DNA of 43,724 nt. Source: Acidimicrobiia bacterium (GTDB taxonomy: Bacteria > Actinomycetota > Acidimicrobiia > Spongiisociales > ZC4RG35). The position numbers and the translations under genes were made by a program. The notes below the pieces were generated by a model. The model made no database searches. It saw only the letters and a list, made by a program, of their open reading frames with translations, and had not been told where the DNA came from. Location: the NCBI GenBank assembly GCA_017577575.1, contig PKRG01000022.1, forward strand, positions 1-43,724. The letters are read 5' to 3'. Of this stretch, positions 8,313 to 18,055 are shown piece by piece. Each line of letters starts with the position of its first letter. Position 1 is the stretch's first letter.

Positions 8313-9455
8313 CTAGTCGAGCTCGTCGATGAGGGCGTCGACGAGCCTCCGGTAGTCGTCGAGGCGGTTGTACCTCTGCGCCGACAGCCGCAGGAGACGC
8401 CGCCCGCGCCAGGCGTAGACCGGCACTTCGATGGCGTGGTTGTGCCGCAACCGCACGGTCAACTCGTCCAACAGGACCCCCTGTTCGGGCTCGCCGGGCA
8501 GCACCACCGAGGCCATCGACCCGATCCACGCTTCCCCGGCTCCGGGATCGAGCCCGAGGGCTTCGGTGACGATGCGGCGCCCCTCGATGACGAGCGTCCG
8601 GTTGGCGGAGCGCACTCCGTCCCAGCCGTCCGGGTGGGCGTTGCTCATCGTGTCGAGCGCGACGGGCACGGCGAGGCGGGCCGAGGGGTCTTCGGTCGCC
8701 GTCCAGTCGAACAGGGTGTGCAGGCGCGGGGCGGTCGCCGCCTCCACACCCCACGCCCGGCTGACGACGAGGGGTTGGATCGTGTCGACGTGGCGGTCGG
8801 CGACGTGGAGGAAAGCCGCCCCCTTGGGGGCGCACACCCACTTGTGGAGGTTCCCGACGTAGAAGGAGGCTCCGAGGTCCCCCACCCGGAGAGGGAGCAT
8901 GCCGGGGGCGTGCGCACCGTCGATCAGGACCGGCACCTCCGGCTCCAGCGCGGCGACGATCGCCTCGACCGGGAAGACCAGCGCCGTCGGCGAGGTGACG
9001 TGGTCCACGATCACCAGGCGGGTGTTGGCGCCGACCGCCGACACGATCTGTTCCACCACGACTTTCGGGGAGGTGGGCGGGAACGGGATCGGCACCTCGA
9101 CCACCCTCGCCCCGGTGCGGGCCGCCCACGCATGGGCGGCGTTGCGGCACGTCTCGTACTCGTGGTCGGTGATGACGATCTCATCGCCGGGGCCGAGCGG
9201 CACCGACGAAAGGACGATGTTGACCCCGCTGGTGGCGTTGGTGACGAAGACGGTGTTCTCCTCTTCGGCGCCGACGAACTCGCACAGGCGCCGCCGCGCC
9301 TCCACCAGCGCCGGGTAGTACTCCTCGTCGAAGAACCGGACCGGGTTCGCCTCCATGCGGCGCCTCCAGTCGTTTTGGTCCTCGAGGACGCGGATGGGTG
9401 TCGCCCCGTAGGCGCCGTGGTTGAGATGGGTCACATCGGGATCGAGCAGCCACAT
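8313..9455 (-). CDS. Class V PLP-dependent aminotransferase-fold enzyme (isopenicillin N epimerase-like)
   Basis: A 380-residue fold-type I PLP enzyme. It opens with LNHGAYGATP, a typical N-terminus of the isopenicillin N epimerase/cysteine desulfurase-like group. It has Asp179 in LIDGAHAPG for the PLP pyridine nitrogen, and the Schiff-base Lys205 in NLHKWVCAPKG. The C-terminal domain ends with LRLSAQRYN. The reaction cannot be assigned: members include epimerases, desulfurases and lyases. Its ATG lies two bases after the stop of the RNB ribonuclease gene, so the two are almost certainly co-transcribed. The convergent XRE gene ends four bases away. Confidence 0.85.
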   Translation of the reverse strand: MWLLDPDVTHLNHGAYGATPIRVLEDQNDWRRRMEANPVRFFDEEYYPALVEARRRLCEFVGAEEENTVFVTNATSGVNIVLSSVPLGPGDEIVITDHEYETCRNAAHAWAARTGARVVEVPIPFPPTSPKVVVEQIVSAVGANTRLVIVDHVTSPTALVFPVEAIVAALEPEVPVLIDGAHAPGMLPLRVGDLGASFYVGNLHKWVCAPKGAAFLHVADRHVDTIQPLVVSRAWGVEAATAPRLHTLFDWTATEDPSARLAVPVALDTMSNAHPDGWDGVRSANRTLVIEGRRIVTEALGLDPGAGEAWIGSMASVVLPGEPEQGVLLDELTVRLRHNHAIEVPVYAWRGRRLLRLSAQRYNRLDDYRRLVDALIDELD

Positions 9456-9457
9456 GG

Positions 9458-10867
9458 TCAATCGGTTCGTGAGAAGCGGATGTTGCCAGAGTCGACCTCG
9501 ATTGCCTCGACCTCCACCTCGATCACCTCGCCCGGCTCGGCTTCGATGCCGGCGGCGCGGGCGAGAACGGGAGGGTCGTCGATCCAGATCTCGGTGGCCT
9601 TGTCGTCGCGGGCCAGGACCACGGCCAAAAAGCGGTCGCCGATCCGCTCTCCCATCACCCACGCCTCGGTGGCGTTGAGGCACTGCGCCTCCACCTGGCC
9701 GGCGCGCCCCTCGGTCTTCTCCATCGTGGCGGCGATCTCCTCCACGGCTTCTGTCACCCAGTCGGGGACGGGCCGGCCCGAGGCGGCGGCGACGCAGGCG
9801 GCGAGGGCGAAGCGGTCGGCCAGCCTCCGCAGCGGGGCGGTGACGTGGGCGTAGGGGGCGGCGACTCCGGCGTGTTGCACGTCCCCTGCGGGCGACCCGC
9901 CGGCGAAACCGACGTAGCCGGATTCGCGCAGGAGCCGGGTGGCGGCTTCGAACACCGCGAGATGCCGGGGAAGAGCCGGGTCGAGTCCCGACAACAACTC
10001 GGCCGGGGTCACTGCGTCCGCTCCGTCGACGCCGAGCCTGGCGGCCACGGCCCGGAGCGTGGAGGTGGCGTCCTCGGTGGCGGGAGGGAGGGTGCGGAGG
10101 ATCCCGGTCCCGGCGTCGAGCATGATCTCGGCCCCGATCATCCCGGCGAGGAGCGACGCCTCGGCGTTCCACCTCTCGGCGGGCAGCTCGGGCCGGCTCA
10201 CGATCGTCCAGCGGTCCCCGACCCTCACCACTTCCTGTTCGGGGAGACGTACCGACAGCGCTCCCCTTTCGATTCCCCGGGCGATCCGCGTCTCCCCGAA
10301 CCGACGGAGGAGCGATATGGGCTCGGGTGGGTCCCCGGCGTCGAAAGCCGACTGCACGGTGGCGTAGTCGAACCGCTCCCGGACCCGGATCGTCGCCCTC
10401 ACGAGGTCGAACCGTTCGACATCGCCCGTGGAGTCGAGGTCGACGTCGAAGACGACGGCGGCCCGGTCTTCGCCGGGGAGGAGGCTGGCCCGGCCTTCCG
10501 ACAGCACCGGCGGGTGGAGGGGGATGCGGCGGTCGGGGCAATAGACGGTGGTCCCGCGTCGGCGGGCTTCCGAGTCGAGGGCGCCACCGGGAGTGACGAA
10601 GGCGGGCACATCGGCGATGGCGTAGCGCAGCCGGATGCCTCCTCCCGCCCGGGGCTCCAGGTGGATCGCCTGGTCGAGGTCGAGGGCGTCGGGCGGGTCG
10701 ATCGTGACGAACGGGATGTCTCGCAGGTCCTCCCGGGAGCCGCCCACCGGCCGGGCGCGCTCGGCTTCCCCCAGGACGTCCGGAGGGAAGGGGTCCGGCA
10801 GATCGGACCGCCTTCTGATCGCCTCGAACACTTCGGCGATCTCGACGACCCGTATACGGCGACGCAT
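9458..10867 (-). CDS. RNB-domain ribonuclease (RNase II/R family)
   Basis: A 469-residue exoribonuclease of the RNB family, shorter than E. coli RNase II/R. No cold-shock domains are obvious ahead of the catalytic core. The core motif reads DPPDALDLDQA (residues 57-67): three of the four metal-binding Asp positions are present, while the last is Gln66. To my knowledge DLDQA is usual for the short actinobacterial RNB group, so this need not mean loss of activity. Later motifs YAHVTAPLRRLADR and EAQCLNATEAWVMGERIGDR match the RNA-binding and C-terminal part of the domain. The expected role is 3'-to-5' RNA decay in the cytoplasm. The start is the ATG after a TAGGTT box. Confidence 0.88.
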   Translation of the reverse strand: MRRRIRVVEIAEVFEAIRRRSDLPDPFPPDVLGEAERARPVGGSREDLRDIPFVTIDPPDALDLDQAIHLEPRAGGGIRLRYAIADVPAFVTPGGALDSEARRRGTTVYCPDRRIPLHPPVLSEGRASLLPGEDRAAVVFDVDLDSTGDVERFDLVRATIRVRERFDYATVQSAFDAGDPPEPISLLRRFGETRIARGIERGALSVRLPEQEVVRVGDRWTIVSRPELPAERWNAEASLLAGMIGAEIMLDAGTGILRTLPPATEDATSTLRAVAARLGVDGADAVTPAELLSGLDPALPRHLAVFEAATRLLRESGYVGFAGGSPAGDVQHAGVAAPYAHVTAPLRRLADRFALAACVAAASGRPVPDWVTEAVEEIAATMEKTEGRAGQVEAQCLNATEAWVMGERIGDRFLAVVLARDDKATEIWIDDPPVLARAAGIEAEPGEVIEVEVEAIEVDSGNIRFSRTD

Positions 10868-10875
10868 CTGACCGC

Positions 10876-10881
10876 AACCTA
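10876..10881 (-). promoter_or_regulatory. Putative -10 box TAGGTT of the RNB ribonuclease operon
   Basis: TAGGTT on the minus strand ends 8 bases before the ATG at 10867. The same hexamer occurs 10 bases before the membrane-hydrolase gene (13099-13104) and 11 bases before the ligase gene (14667-14672). Confidence 0.45.
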
Positions 10882-10892
10882 GCGGCGGGTGG

Positions 10893-13088
10893 CTATTCCT
10901 CGCGCAATCGCTCCAATAGGTCGCCCAGGGCGGCGGCGTACTCGTCGGTCTGCTCGTAGCCGGAGTGACGCAAGGGCACGGGGCGGCGCTCTCCCGGATA
11001 CGGCGGCCGGCTCGACGGGGGGTCGACCACCTCCCGATCGTCGACTCCCTCCGCTTCGATCGGGCCACCGATGAAATCGGTCGGCCGCCACAGGTTCACC
11101 CACCCCGCCGACTCCTGGGCCACCCGGGAGGACAGCTCGGGCGAGAAGTACTCGGGGAAGAAATGGGAGTAGAGACGGCTGAGGGGCGAGCCGTGGGTGA
11201 GGAGCGCCACTCGGGGCCGGGTCGCCGGCGCCGCGGTGGCGAGAGTGGCCACGGCCAGGACCGACCCCTGGGAATGCGCCGACAGCACTGTGCGCGCCCC
11301 CAGGTGGTCGAGTCGGCTTCCCAGTTGGGGCACGGCACGCTCGCCGTAGGCGGGAGGCGACCACGGATGGAACCAACGCGGCCAGAACGTGGCCACGTCC
11401 CAGACGACACCCGCCAGGCGCCGCACGGAGCGGTTCCGGTACATCTGGGAGATCGCCACCACGGCCAGGATCGGCATCAGCCCGAGGACGACCGAAGCGG
11501 GCGCTCCCAGCGGATCGGCCCACGACCCGATCCCCAGGCCCGAGGGATCGTCGGAGGTGCTCACGGCCAGCGCCAGCGCCACCAGGACCACCACGCTCGC
11601 CACCGTCGTGACATGTGCCAGCCGGTCGGTCACCCGGGCCACGGCATGGGCGCGGCCGACCTGGGCCGCCCAAGCCTGGTCGTCGGGATCCGAGCAGTCC
11701 AGCCCGCCCCTGTCGCGGTATCGCTCCGCCAGCTCGGCGCAGGTGGGGCGCTCCCCGGCCCGGAACCAGGCGACCGCGGCGGTGACGACGAACACGGCCA
11801 CCGCGAAGACGGTGACCACTGCCACATCGGCCACCCAGTCGGCGTAGACGATCTGGGGACGGATGATCCCGCCGGAGTGATCCGAGGCGGCCGCTCCCCT
11901 CCCGAGCAGGTCGGCCAACCGGATGAGGAGCCCGGAGCCGAAGGCGTTGACCGTGCCCGCCGCCACCAAGAGCAGCACCGGGCCGGCGAGGGCCGTGCGG
12001 ACGGGGCCGGTGGGGTTGCGCCGCCACAGCACGAATGCCAGCCATCCGGCCACCAGGCCACCGGCGGCGTAGATAGGGAGCAACACCCCGACGACGTCCC
12101 CCGAGCGCGGGAGAGGACCGTTGGCCGGTGGCAGGTCCCCGCCGAACAGCAGCCCGACGGCGACGGCCCCGACGTAGAAGGCGCCGACGAACAGCAACGC
12201 CGCGTGCACGAACGCGGGGACCCCGTTCAGCCGCACGACGGCGGCCAGGCACCCGGCAAGGACCAGCCAGCCCACGAGCACCGCCGTCTCCGGGAAGGCT
12301 CCCGTCTCGAACCCGGCGCCGGCCGCCACCAGGCCGACGACGGTGAGGGCGGCGGCGGAGTGGGTGAGGCCCAGACGGTGGGCCACGTGGGGAGAGCGCC
12401 ACAGCACTCGATGGTTGAGGTTCACCTCGAAGGCGGGATCGTCGGTGCCGGCGAAAGCCTCCCGGCGGAGATCGTGGATGGCGATCTGAGACCTCCGCGC
12501 CAACCAGGCGACCCCGAGCATCGTCGCCACCGCCGCGGCCATCCCGACGACGACGGACCGGTTCGGCTGGCCGGCGACGAAGCGGTTGCCCCATGGCCAC
12601 AGCCACCAGCGATCGGCGACACACGGGAGGCGGGCCCCGCATTGGTAGCCGACCAGATCGACGGCGCCGATGGAGACGTAGGCAGCGAGCGCGACGGTGA
12701 GGACGACGCCGAAACCTCGCACGACCGCCGCCGCCAGCCTCTCGATCGCGCGGCGCCGCCGGCGCTCGACGTCCAGCGGCTCGCCGCCGTGGCGCAGCAT
12801 CCAGCCGGCCAGGTTGGCGATGGCGAAGGGGAAGAGGAGCACCCACAGCGCCCGCAGCCGCGAGGCCGAGGTGAGACCACCCCACGAGTACGCCTCACGC
12901 CGGACCTCGGCACCATCCTCCGTCCCGTAGGGGCGGAAGAAGCCGGCGCTCTCGTCACCGGCGACGAGCCGGGTGGCCGGCACGTCGAGGATCTCCTCGG
13001 GTGGCGTTCCGCCCACTCCGTGGACGCGGAGCTCGACGAATTCCTCCGGTGGGACCGGGCCCCGCTCGTCCGGCTCGTGCGACTGCAT
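10893..13088 (-). CDS. Multi-pass membrane protein with split alpha/beta-hydrolase motifs
   Basis: A protein of about 731 residues. The N-terminus carries VELRVHGVGGTPP (residues 19-30), resembling the first strand and oxyanion-hole HG motif of alpha/beta-hydrolases. About ten transmembrane segments follow between residues 75 and 560. The C-terminal 130 residues hold the nucleophile-elbow-like SAHSQGS (Ser606), Asp671 in RPTDFIGG and His708 in PLRHSGY, in the order Ser-Asp-His. I therefore read it as a hydrolase fold interrupted by a membrane domain. Its substrate is unknown. The ATG at 13088 is preferred over the TTG at 13100; GGGAGGGG precedes it. Related actinobacterial proteins are usually annotated only as integral membrane proteins. 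Confidence 0.75.
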   Translation of the reverse strand: MQSHEPDERGPVPPEEFVELRVHGVGGTPPEEILDVPATRLVAGDESAGFFRPYGTEDGAEVRREAYSWGGLTSASRLRALWVLLFPFAIANLAGWMLRHGGEPLDVERRRRRAIERLAAAVVRGFGVVLTVALAAYVSIGAVDLVGYQCGARLPCVADRWWLWPWGNRFVAGQPNRSVVVGMAAAVATMLGVAWLARRSQIAIHDLRREAFAGTDDPAFEVNLNHRVLWRSPHVAHRLGLTHSAAALTVVGLVAAGAGFETGAFPETAVLVGWLVLAGCLAAVVRLNGVPAFVHAALLFVGAFYVGAVAVGLLFGGDLPPANGPLPRSGDVVGVLLPIYAAGGLVAGWLAFVLWRRNPTGPVRTALAGPVLLLVAAGTVNAFGSGLLIRLADLLGRGAAASDHSGGIIRPQIVYADWVADVAVVTVFAVAVFVVTAAVAWFRAGERPTCAELAERYRDRGGLDCSDPDDQAWAAQVGRAHAVARVTDRLAHVTTVASVVVLVALALAVSTSDDPSGLGIGSWADPLGAPASVVLGLMPILAVVAISQMYRNRSVRRLAGVVWDVATFWPRWFHPWSPPAYGERAVPQLGSRLDHLGARTVLSAHSQGSVLAVATLATAAPATRPRVALLTHGSPLSRLYSHFFPEYFSPELSSRVAQESAGWVNLWRPTDFIGGPIEAEGVDDREVVDPPSSRPPYPGERRPVPLRHSGYEQTDEYAAALGDLLERLREE

Positions 13089-13128
13089 GGCCCCTCCCAA
13101 CCTACATTCGGGAGGGGACGGGACGCCT

Positions 13129-14655
<1,527 letters not shown>

Positions 14656-14679
14656 CGCGGCGGTACAACCTAGCGACCC

Positions 14680-15114
14680 TCAGGCGACAGTGACGGATTC
14701 CTCGAGGCGGGCCCGCAGCAGCCCGACACCGAGAGTGACCAGGCCCGTCACCAGCGAGACCGCGCCGAGCGGCGCCAGCCAGATCAGGGCGTTGGGTTCG
14801 GTCGAGGCCGGAGTCGGGACCGACAGGAAGAACGCCGCCGGTATCAGGATGGCGGCCGCCGGCACGGCGTGGCGGGCGATCTCTTTGGCGACCGTGCCGA
14901 GCCGTGCCTCGTCGACGTAGCGCAGGAGCACCAGGGAGAGCACGAGCAGCACGCCGGCGTGGGCGTGCCCGGCACGCCACAGGTCCTGGCGCAGCGCGTT
15001 CTCCTGGTAGGCCGGGTCGTTGACGAGGAACGACAGCAGGCTCACCCCGCCGAAGATCACCGTGGGAAAGACGACGAGGAGGATTCCCGCCAGCCGTCGT
15101 GATGCATGTGACAT
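14680..15114 (-). CDS. Small four-helix membrane protein, function unknown
   Basis: I do not recognise the family. The protein has 144 residues and four hydrophobic segments (about 9-31, 52-70, 83-99 and 106-132), with a histidine pair in WRAGHAHAGV before the second helix. The ATG at 15114 follows a strong AGGAGGAG ribosome site, unlike the leaderless pattern of its neighbours. It is divergent from the MerR-type regulator, and its promoter is the best consensus promoter in the window, with regulator-like palindromes inside and just downstream. The arrangement suggests it is the main target of that regulator, for example as an efflux or stress-related membrane protein, but that is inference. 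Confidence 0.75.
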   Translation of the reverse strand: MSHASRRLAGILLVVFPTVIFGGVSLLSFLVNDPAYQENALRQDLWRAGHAHAGVLLVLSLVLLRYVDEARLGTVAKEIARHAVPAAAILIPAAFFLSVPTPASTEPNALIWLAPLGAVSLVTGLVTLGVGLLRARLEESVTVA

Positions 15115-15130
15115 GACTCCTCCTGAATGG

Positions 15131-15166
15131 ATAGCATCAGTATCCATTATGGATAGCGATACTATC
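15131..15166. promoter_or_regulatory. Two tandem 15-bp GATAGC-n5-TATC operators between the membrane gene and merR
   Basis: Two related palindromic elements share the pattern GATAGC, five bases, TATC. The first core is 15131-15145 with perfect 7-base outer arms ATGGATA/TATCCAT at 15127-15147. The second is GATAG-CGATA-CTATC at 15152-15166. The second fills the spacer of the minus-strand promoter and the first covers its expected start. Palindromes in the promoter spacer are the hallmark of MerR-family sites. Confidence 0.65.
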
Positions 15167-15174
15167 TGTGTCAA
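15146..15174 (-). promoter_or_regulatory. Near-consensus promoter TTGACA-N17-CATAAT of the membrane protein gene
   Basis: On the minus strand TTGACA spans 15174-15169 and CATAAT spans 15151-15146 with a 17-base spacer. The -35 box includes the first A of the merR start codon on the other strand, and the spacer contains the palindrome at 15152-15166. Confidence 0.7.
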
Positions 15175-15818
15175 TGAGGATTTCCGAGCTGAGCTCGGTG
15201 ACCGGCGTGCCGGTTCCGACGATCAAGTACTACATCCGGGAAGGGCTGCTCCCCCGCGGCGAGCGGACCGCCGCCAACCAGGCCCGTTACGGCGACACAC
15301 ACGTCGAGCGCCTGAGGCTGATCAGGGCGCTGCGGGAGGTGGCGGACCTGCCCATGTCGGTGATCGCAGAAGTGGTCGCCGCCCTGGAGGAACCGGAGGA
15401 AGCGGCGCGGGGACGTCCGGTCAGCGCTGCGCTGCGAGCCATCGGTTCGACCGAGGCGGAAGTCTCGGAGAGCGCGGAACGGGCCGTCGCCGCCCTCGTC
15501 GACCGCAGGGGATGGCAGGTGGAGCCCGACTTCGCCTCGTACCGGGCGCTGGCGGCGGCACTCACCGCCCTGGAGAGGCACTGGGTCCGCCCTTACACCG
15601 ATGAGACCCTCGACCGCTACGCGGAAGTCGCCGAGCGGCTGGCGGCCTTCGAGATCCCCGACGACTGGGACCCCGGCCAAGCAGGGGAGAACGCCGTCGC
15701 CTACGCCGTGCTGGGGACGCTCCTGTTCGAGCCGATCATCCTGGCGATGCGGCGTCTCGCCCATGCCGACCGCCACGCCCGCCTCACCGGGAAGACTCGG
15801 CGCCGCTCCGGCTCCTAG
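15174..15818 (+). CDS. MerR-family transcriptional regulator
   Basis: A 214-residue regulator. Residues 1-70 form the MerR winged helix: RISELSSVTGVPVPTIKYYIREGLL, then a wing with ANQARYGDTHVERLRLI and a second helix-turn-helix. The C-terminal 130 residues are predicted helical and resemble TetR/TipA-like effector parts rather than a metal-binding loop; no Cys cluster is seen, so metal sensing is unlikely. The ATG at 15174 has no ribosome-binding site; a TACTAT box ends 8 bases before it, consistent with a leaderless message. A GTG at 15168 is the alternative. It probably controls the divergent membrane protein and itself through the two palindromes between them. Confidence 0.88.
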   Translation: MRISELSSVTGVPVPTIKYYIREGLLPRGERTAANQARYGDTHVERLRLIRALREVADLPMSVIAEVVAALEEPEEAARGRPVSAALRAIGSTEAEVSESAERAVAALVDRRGWQVEPDFASYRALAAALTALERHWVRPYTDETLDRYAEVAERLAAFEIPDDWDPGQAGENAVAYAVLGTLLFEPIILAMRRLAHADRHARLTGKTRRRSGS

Positions 15819-15821
15819 TCT
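15816..15821 (+). promoter_or_regulatory. Putative -10 box TAGTCT of the tryptophan dioxygenase gene
   Basis: TAGTCT overlaps the stop codon of the MerR gene and ends 6 bases before the ATG at 15828, with no ribosome-binding site. A leaderless transcript for kynA is likely. Confidence 0.45.
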
Positions 15822-15827
15822 TGAGGC

Positions 15828-16916
15828 ATGGACGCCGACAAGGACCCGGGGCTCTACTACCACGACTATTTGCAACTCGACGGCCTGCTGGCGCTCCAGG
15901 AACTGGAGAGCGCCAAACACGGCAAAGCGGTGCACGACGAACTGCTGTTCATCACCGTGCACCAGGCCTACGAGTTGTGGTTCAAGCAGATCCTGTGGGA
16001 GCTCGACGACGTCCTCCGCGCCTTCGAAGGCGACGTCCTCGACGAGGACGACCAGGGCCGGGTCGTGTCCCGCCTCCAGCGCATAGTCGCCATCCAGCGG
16101 CTGCTGCTCGAGCAGATCGACGTGCTGGAGACGATGACTCCCATCGACTTCCTCGACTTCCGCAACTACCTGGTGCCGGCGTCGGGGTTCCAGTCGTGGC
16201 AGTTCCGACTGATCGAGAACAAGCTCGGTGTCCGCCCCGAGGACCGGCTGCTGTTCGAGGGCGCCCCCTACACGCACCGTCTCCGACCGGAGCACCGGGC
16301 CGTCGTCGAGAGAGCGGAGAAGGGCCCCACCCTCCACGACGCCGTCGACGCCTGGCTGGCCCGCACGCCTTTCCTGGACGAGTACGACTTCTGGGACGAG
16401 TACGCCCGCGCCGTCCGGTCGATGCTCGACGCCGACCGGGAGGTGATCGCCACGAACCCCAACCTGGGCGAGGACGAGCGCGCCGAACAACTGCGCTCGT
16501 TCGAGAAGACCATCGAGCAGTTCGAGGCGGCGTTCGACGCCCAGCGCCACGCCGAGATGGTGGCGGCGGGCTCGCGCCGCTTCTCCCACCGCGCCTTCCA
16601 GGGGGCTCTGTTCATCTCCCTCTACCGGGACGAGCCCGCCCTCCAGGAGCCCTACCGGCTGATCGAGCTGCTCGTCGACGTCGACGAGGGGTTCACCACC
16701 TGGCGGTACCGGCACGCCTTGATGGTGCAACGGATGATCGGCGCCAAGATCGGCACCGGCGGGTCGGCGGGCGCCAAGTACCTGTTGCGGCTGGCGGAGC
16801 GCAACCGGGCGTTCCCCGACCTCCTGCTGCTGCCCACGTTCCTGGTCCCCCGCTCGGTGCGCCCGGAGCTGCCGGCGAGGCTGATCGAGAAGATGCGATT
16901 CCGGTACCAGAGTTGA
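15828..16916 (+). CDS. kynA: Tryptophan 2,3-dioxygenase
   Basis: A 362-residue heme dioxygenase that opens the indole ring of L-tryptophan to N-formylkynurenine, the first step of the kynurenine route. Diagnostic segments are present: His45 in ITVHQAYELWFKQI (substrate pocket), FRNYLVPASGFQSWQFR, the heme-ligating His296 in TWRYRHALMVQRMIG, and the GTGGSAGAKYL loop that closes over tryptophan. The length is somewhat above most bacterial versions (about 280-300) because of an insertion in the middle (about 150-230). It is followed with a TTGA overlap by a class V PLP enzyme. No N-formylkynurenine formamidase gene is recognisable in the window. Confidence 0.95.
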   Translation: MDADKDPGLYYHDYLQLDGLLALQELESAKHGKAVHDELLFITVHQAYELWFKQILWELDDVLRAFEGDVLDEDDQGRVVSRLQRIVAIQRLLLEQIDVLETMTPIDFLDFRNYLVPASGFQSWQFRLIENKLGVRPEDRLLFEGAPYTHRLRPEHRAVVERAEKGPTLHDAVDAWLARTPFLDEYDFWDEYARAVRSMLDADREVIATNPNLGEDERAEQLRSFEKTIEQFEAAFDAQRHAEMVAAGSRRFSHRAFQGALFISLYRDEPALQEPYRLIELLVDVDEGFTTWRYRHALMVQRMIGAKIGTGGSAGAKYLLRLAERNRAFPDLLLLPTFLVPRSVRPELPARLIEKMRFRYQS

Positions 16917-18040
16917 AAGCTGCCTTCTCCCGCTTCTTGTCCGCGGCGCCGAACCGGCTGCACGCGGCTGCCCACTCCCACCACCCCTGGCCGGATGTGA
17001 CCTTCGAGGCCCACCTGCGCGCCTGGGAGCACGCCGCCGAGCTGGCCGACGACAAATGGGACCGGGTGTTCGAGGTACTGATCCCCTCGGTCCGCCGCAA
17101 GGTGGCGGCGGTTCTGGGCCTCCCCGACCCTGCCACGCTGACATTCGCTCCCAACACCCACGAGTTCGTGGTGCGGATCGCCGCCGACCTCCCCCGGCCC
17201 TTCCGGGTGCTCACCACCGACAGCGAGTTCCACTCGTTCGCCCGCCAGCTCAGCCGCTGGGAGGAGGCGGGCGTGGCGGTGGCGGACCGGGTGCCGGCGG
17301 AGCCGTTCGAGACCTTCCCCGAGAGGTTCGTGTCCGCCTACCGGGACCACGACCTCGTGTTCTTCAGCCACGTCCACTTCAACTCCGGGTACGTGACTCC
17401 CGACCTGGCCGCCGTCGTCCGGGCGTTCCCTGCCGACCCGCTGGTCGTGGTCGACGGGTACCACGGCTTCATGGCCTTGCCCACCGACCTGGGGCCGATC
17501 GCCGACCGGGCGTTCTACGTGGCGGGTGGCTACAAGTACGCCATGTCCGGCGAGGGCGCCTGCTTCCTCCACGTCCCCCCGTCCGCTCCCGCCCGGCCCG
17601 TCGACACAGGATGGTTCGCCGGGTTCGGGGCGCTGACCGAGACACCGACCGCCGTCGCCTACTCCCCCGGCGGCCAGCGCTACGCCGGCGCCACGTTCGA
17701 CCCGTCGGGCCTCTACCGGATGGACGCGGTACTCGGCTGGCTCGAGGAGGCAGGCATCACCGTCGCCGAGATCCATCGCCACGTCTCGGACCTGCAGGAA
17801 CGGCTGTTGGGCCTCGTCGATCCCGCCCTCGCCGCCTCCCTGATCCCCGGCCGGGACGCCCCCGAGCGCGGCCACTTCCTCACCTTCCGCCTGGCCGAGG
17901 CCCGCGACCTCTACGAGCGGCTGCACGCCCGCGGCGTGATCACCGACTACCGGGGAGACCGGTGGCGGGTGGGTCTGGGCATCTACCACGACGAAGACGA
18001 CGTCGACCGCCTCGCCAAGGAGATCCATGCCGTCCGCTGA
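16913..18040 (+). CDS. Class V PLP-dependent enzyme, likely kynureninase-type
   Basis: A 375-residue fold-type I PLP enzyme that starts at a TTG overlapping the stop of tryptophan dioxygenase, implying coupled translation and a shared pathway. PLP-binding features are Asp181 in VVVDGYHGF and Lys208 in AGGYKYAMSGEGACFLH. The N-terminal NRLHAAAHSHHPWPD replaces the usual start of kynureninases. The canonical kynureninase segments (for example the WC-YKYLN-G region) are not matched closely, so this is a divergent member. From position in the operon I infer cleavage of kynurenine, or a derivative, to anthranilate and alanine. A generic aminotransferase or desulfurase role remains possible. Confidence 0.7.
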   Translation: MKAAFSRFLSAAPNRLHAAAHSHHPWPDVTFEAHLRAWEHAAELADDKWDRVFEVLIPSVRRKVAAVLGLPDPATLTFAPNTHEFVVRIAADLPRPFRVLTTDSEFHSFARQLSRWEEAGVAVADRVPAEPFETFPERFVSAYRDHDLVFFSHVHFNSGYVTPDLAAVVRAFPADPLVVVDGYHGFMALPTDLGPIADRAFYVAGGYKYAMSGEGACFLHVPPSAPARPVDTGWFAGFGALTETPTAVAYSPGGQRYAGATFDPSGLYRMDAVLGWLEEAGITVAEIHRHVSDLQERLLGLVDPALAASLIPGRDAPERGHFLTFRLAEARDLYERLHARGVITDYRGDRWRVGLGIYHDEDDVDRLAKEIHAVR

Positions 18041-18055
18041 CCCCCGAGCCACCCG

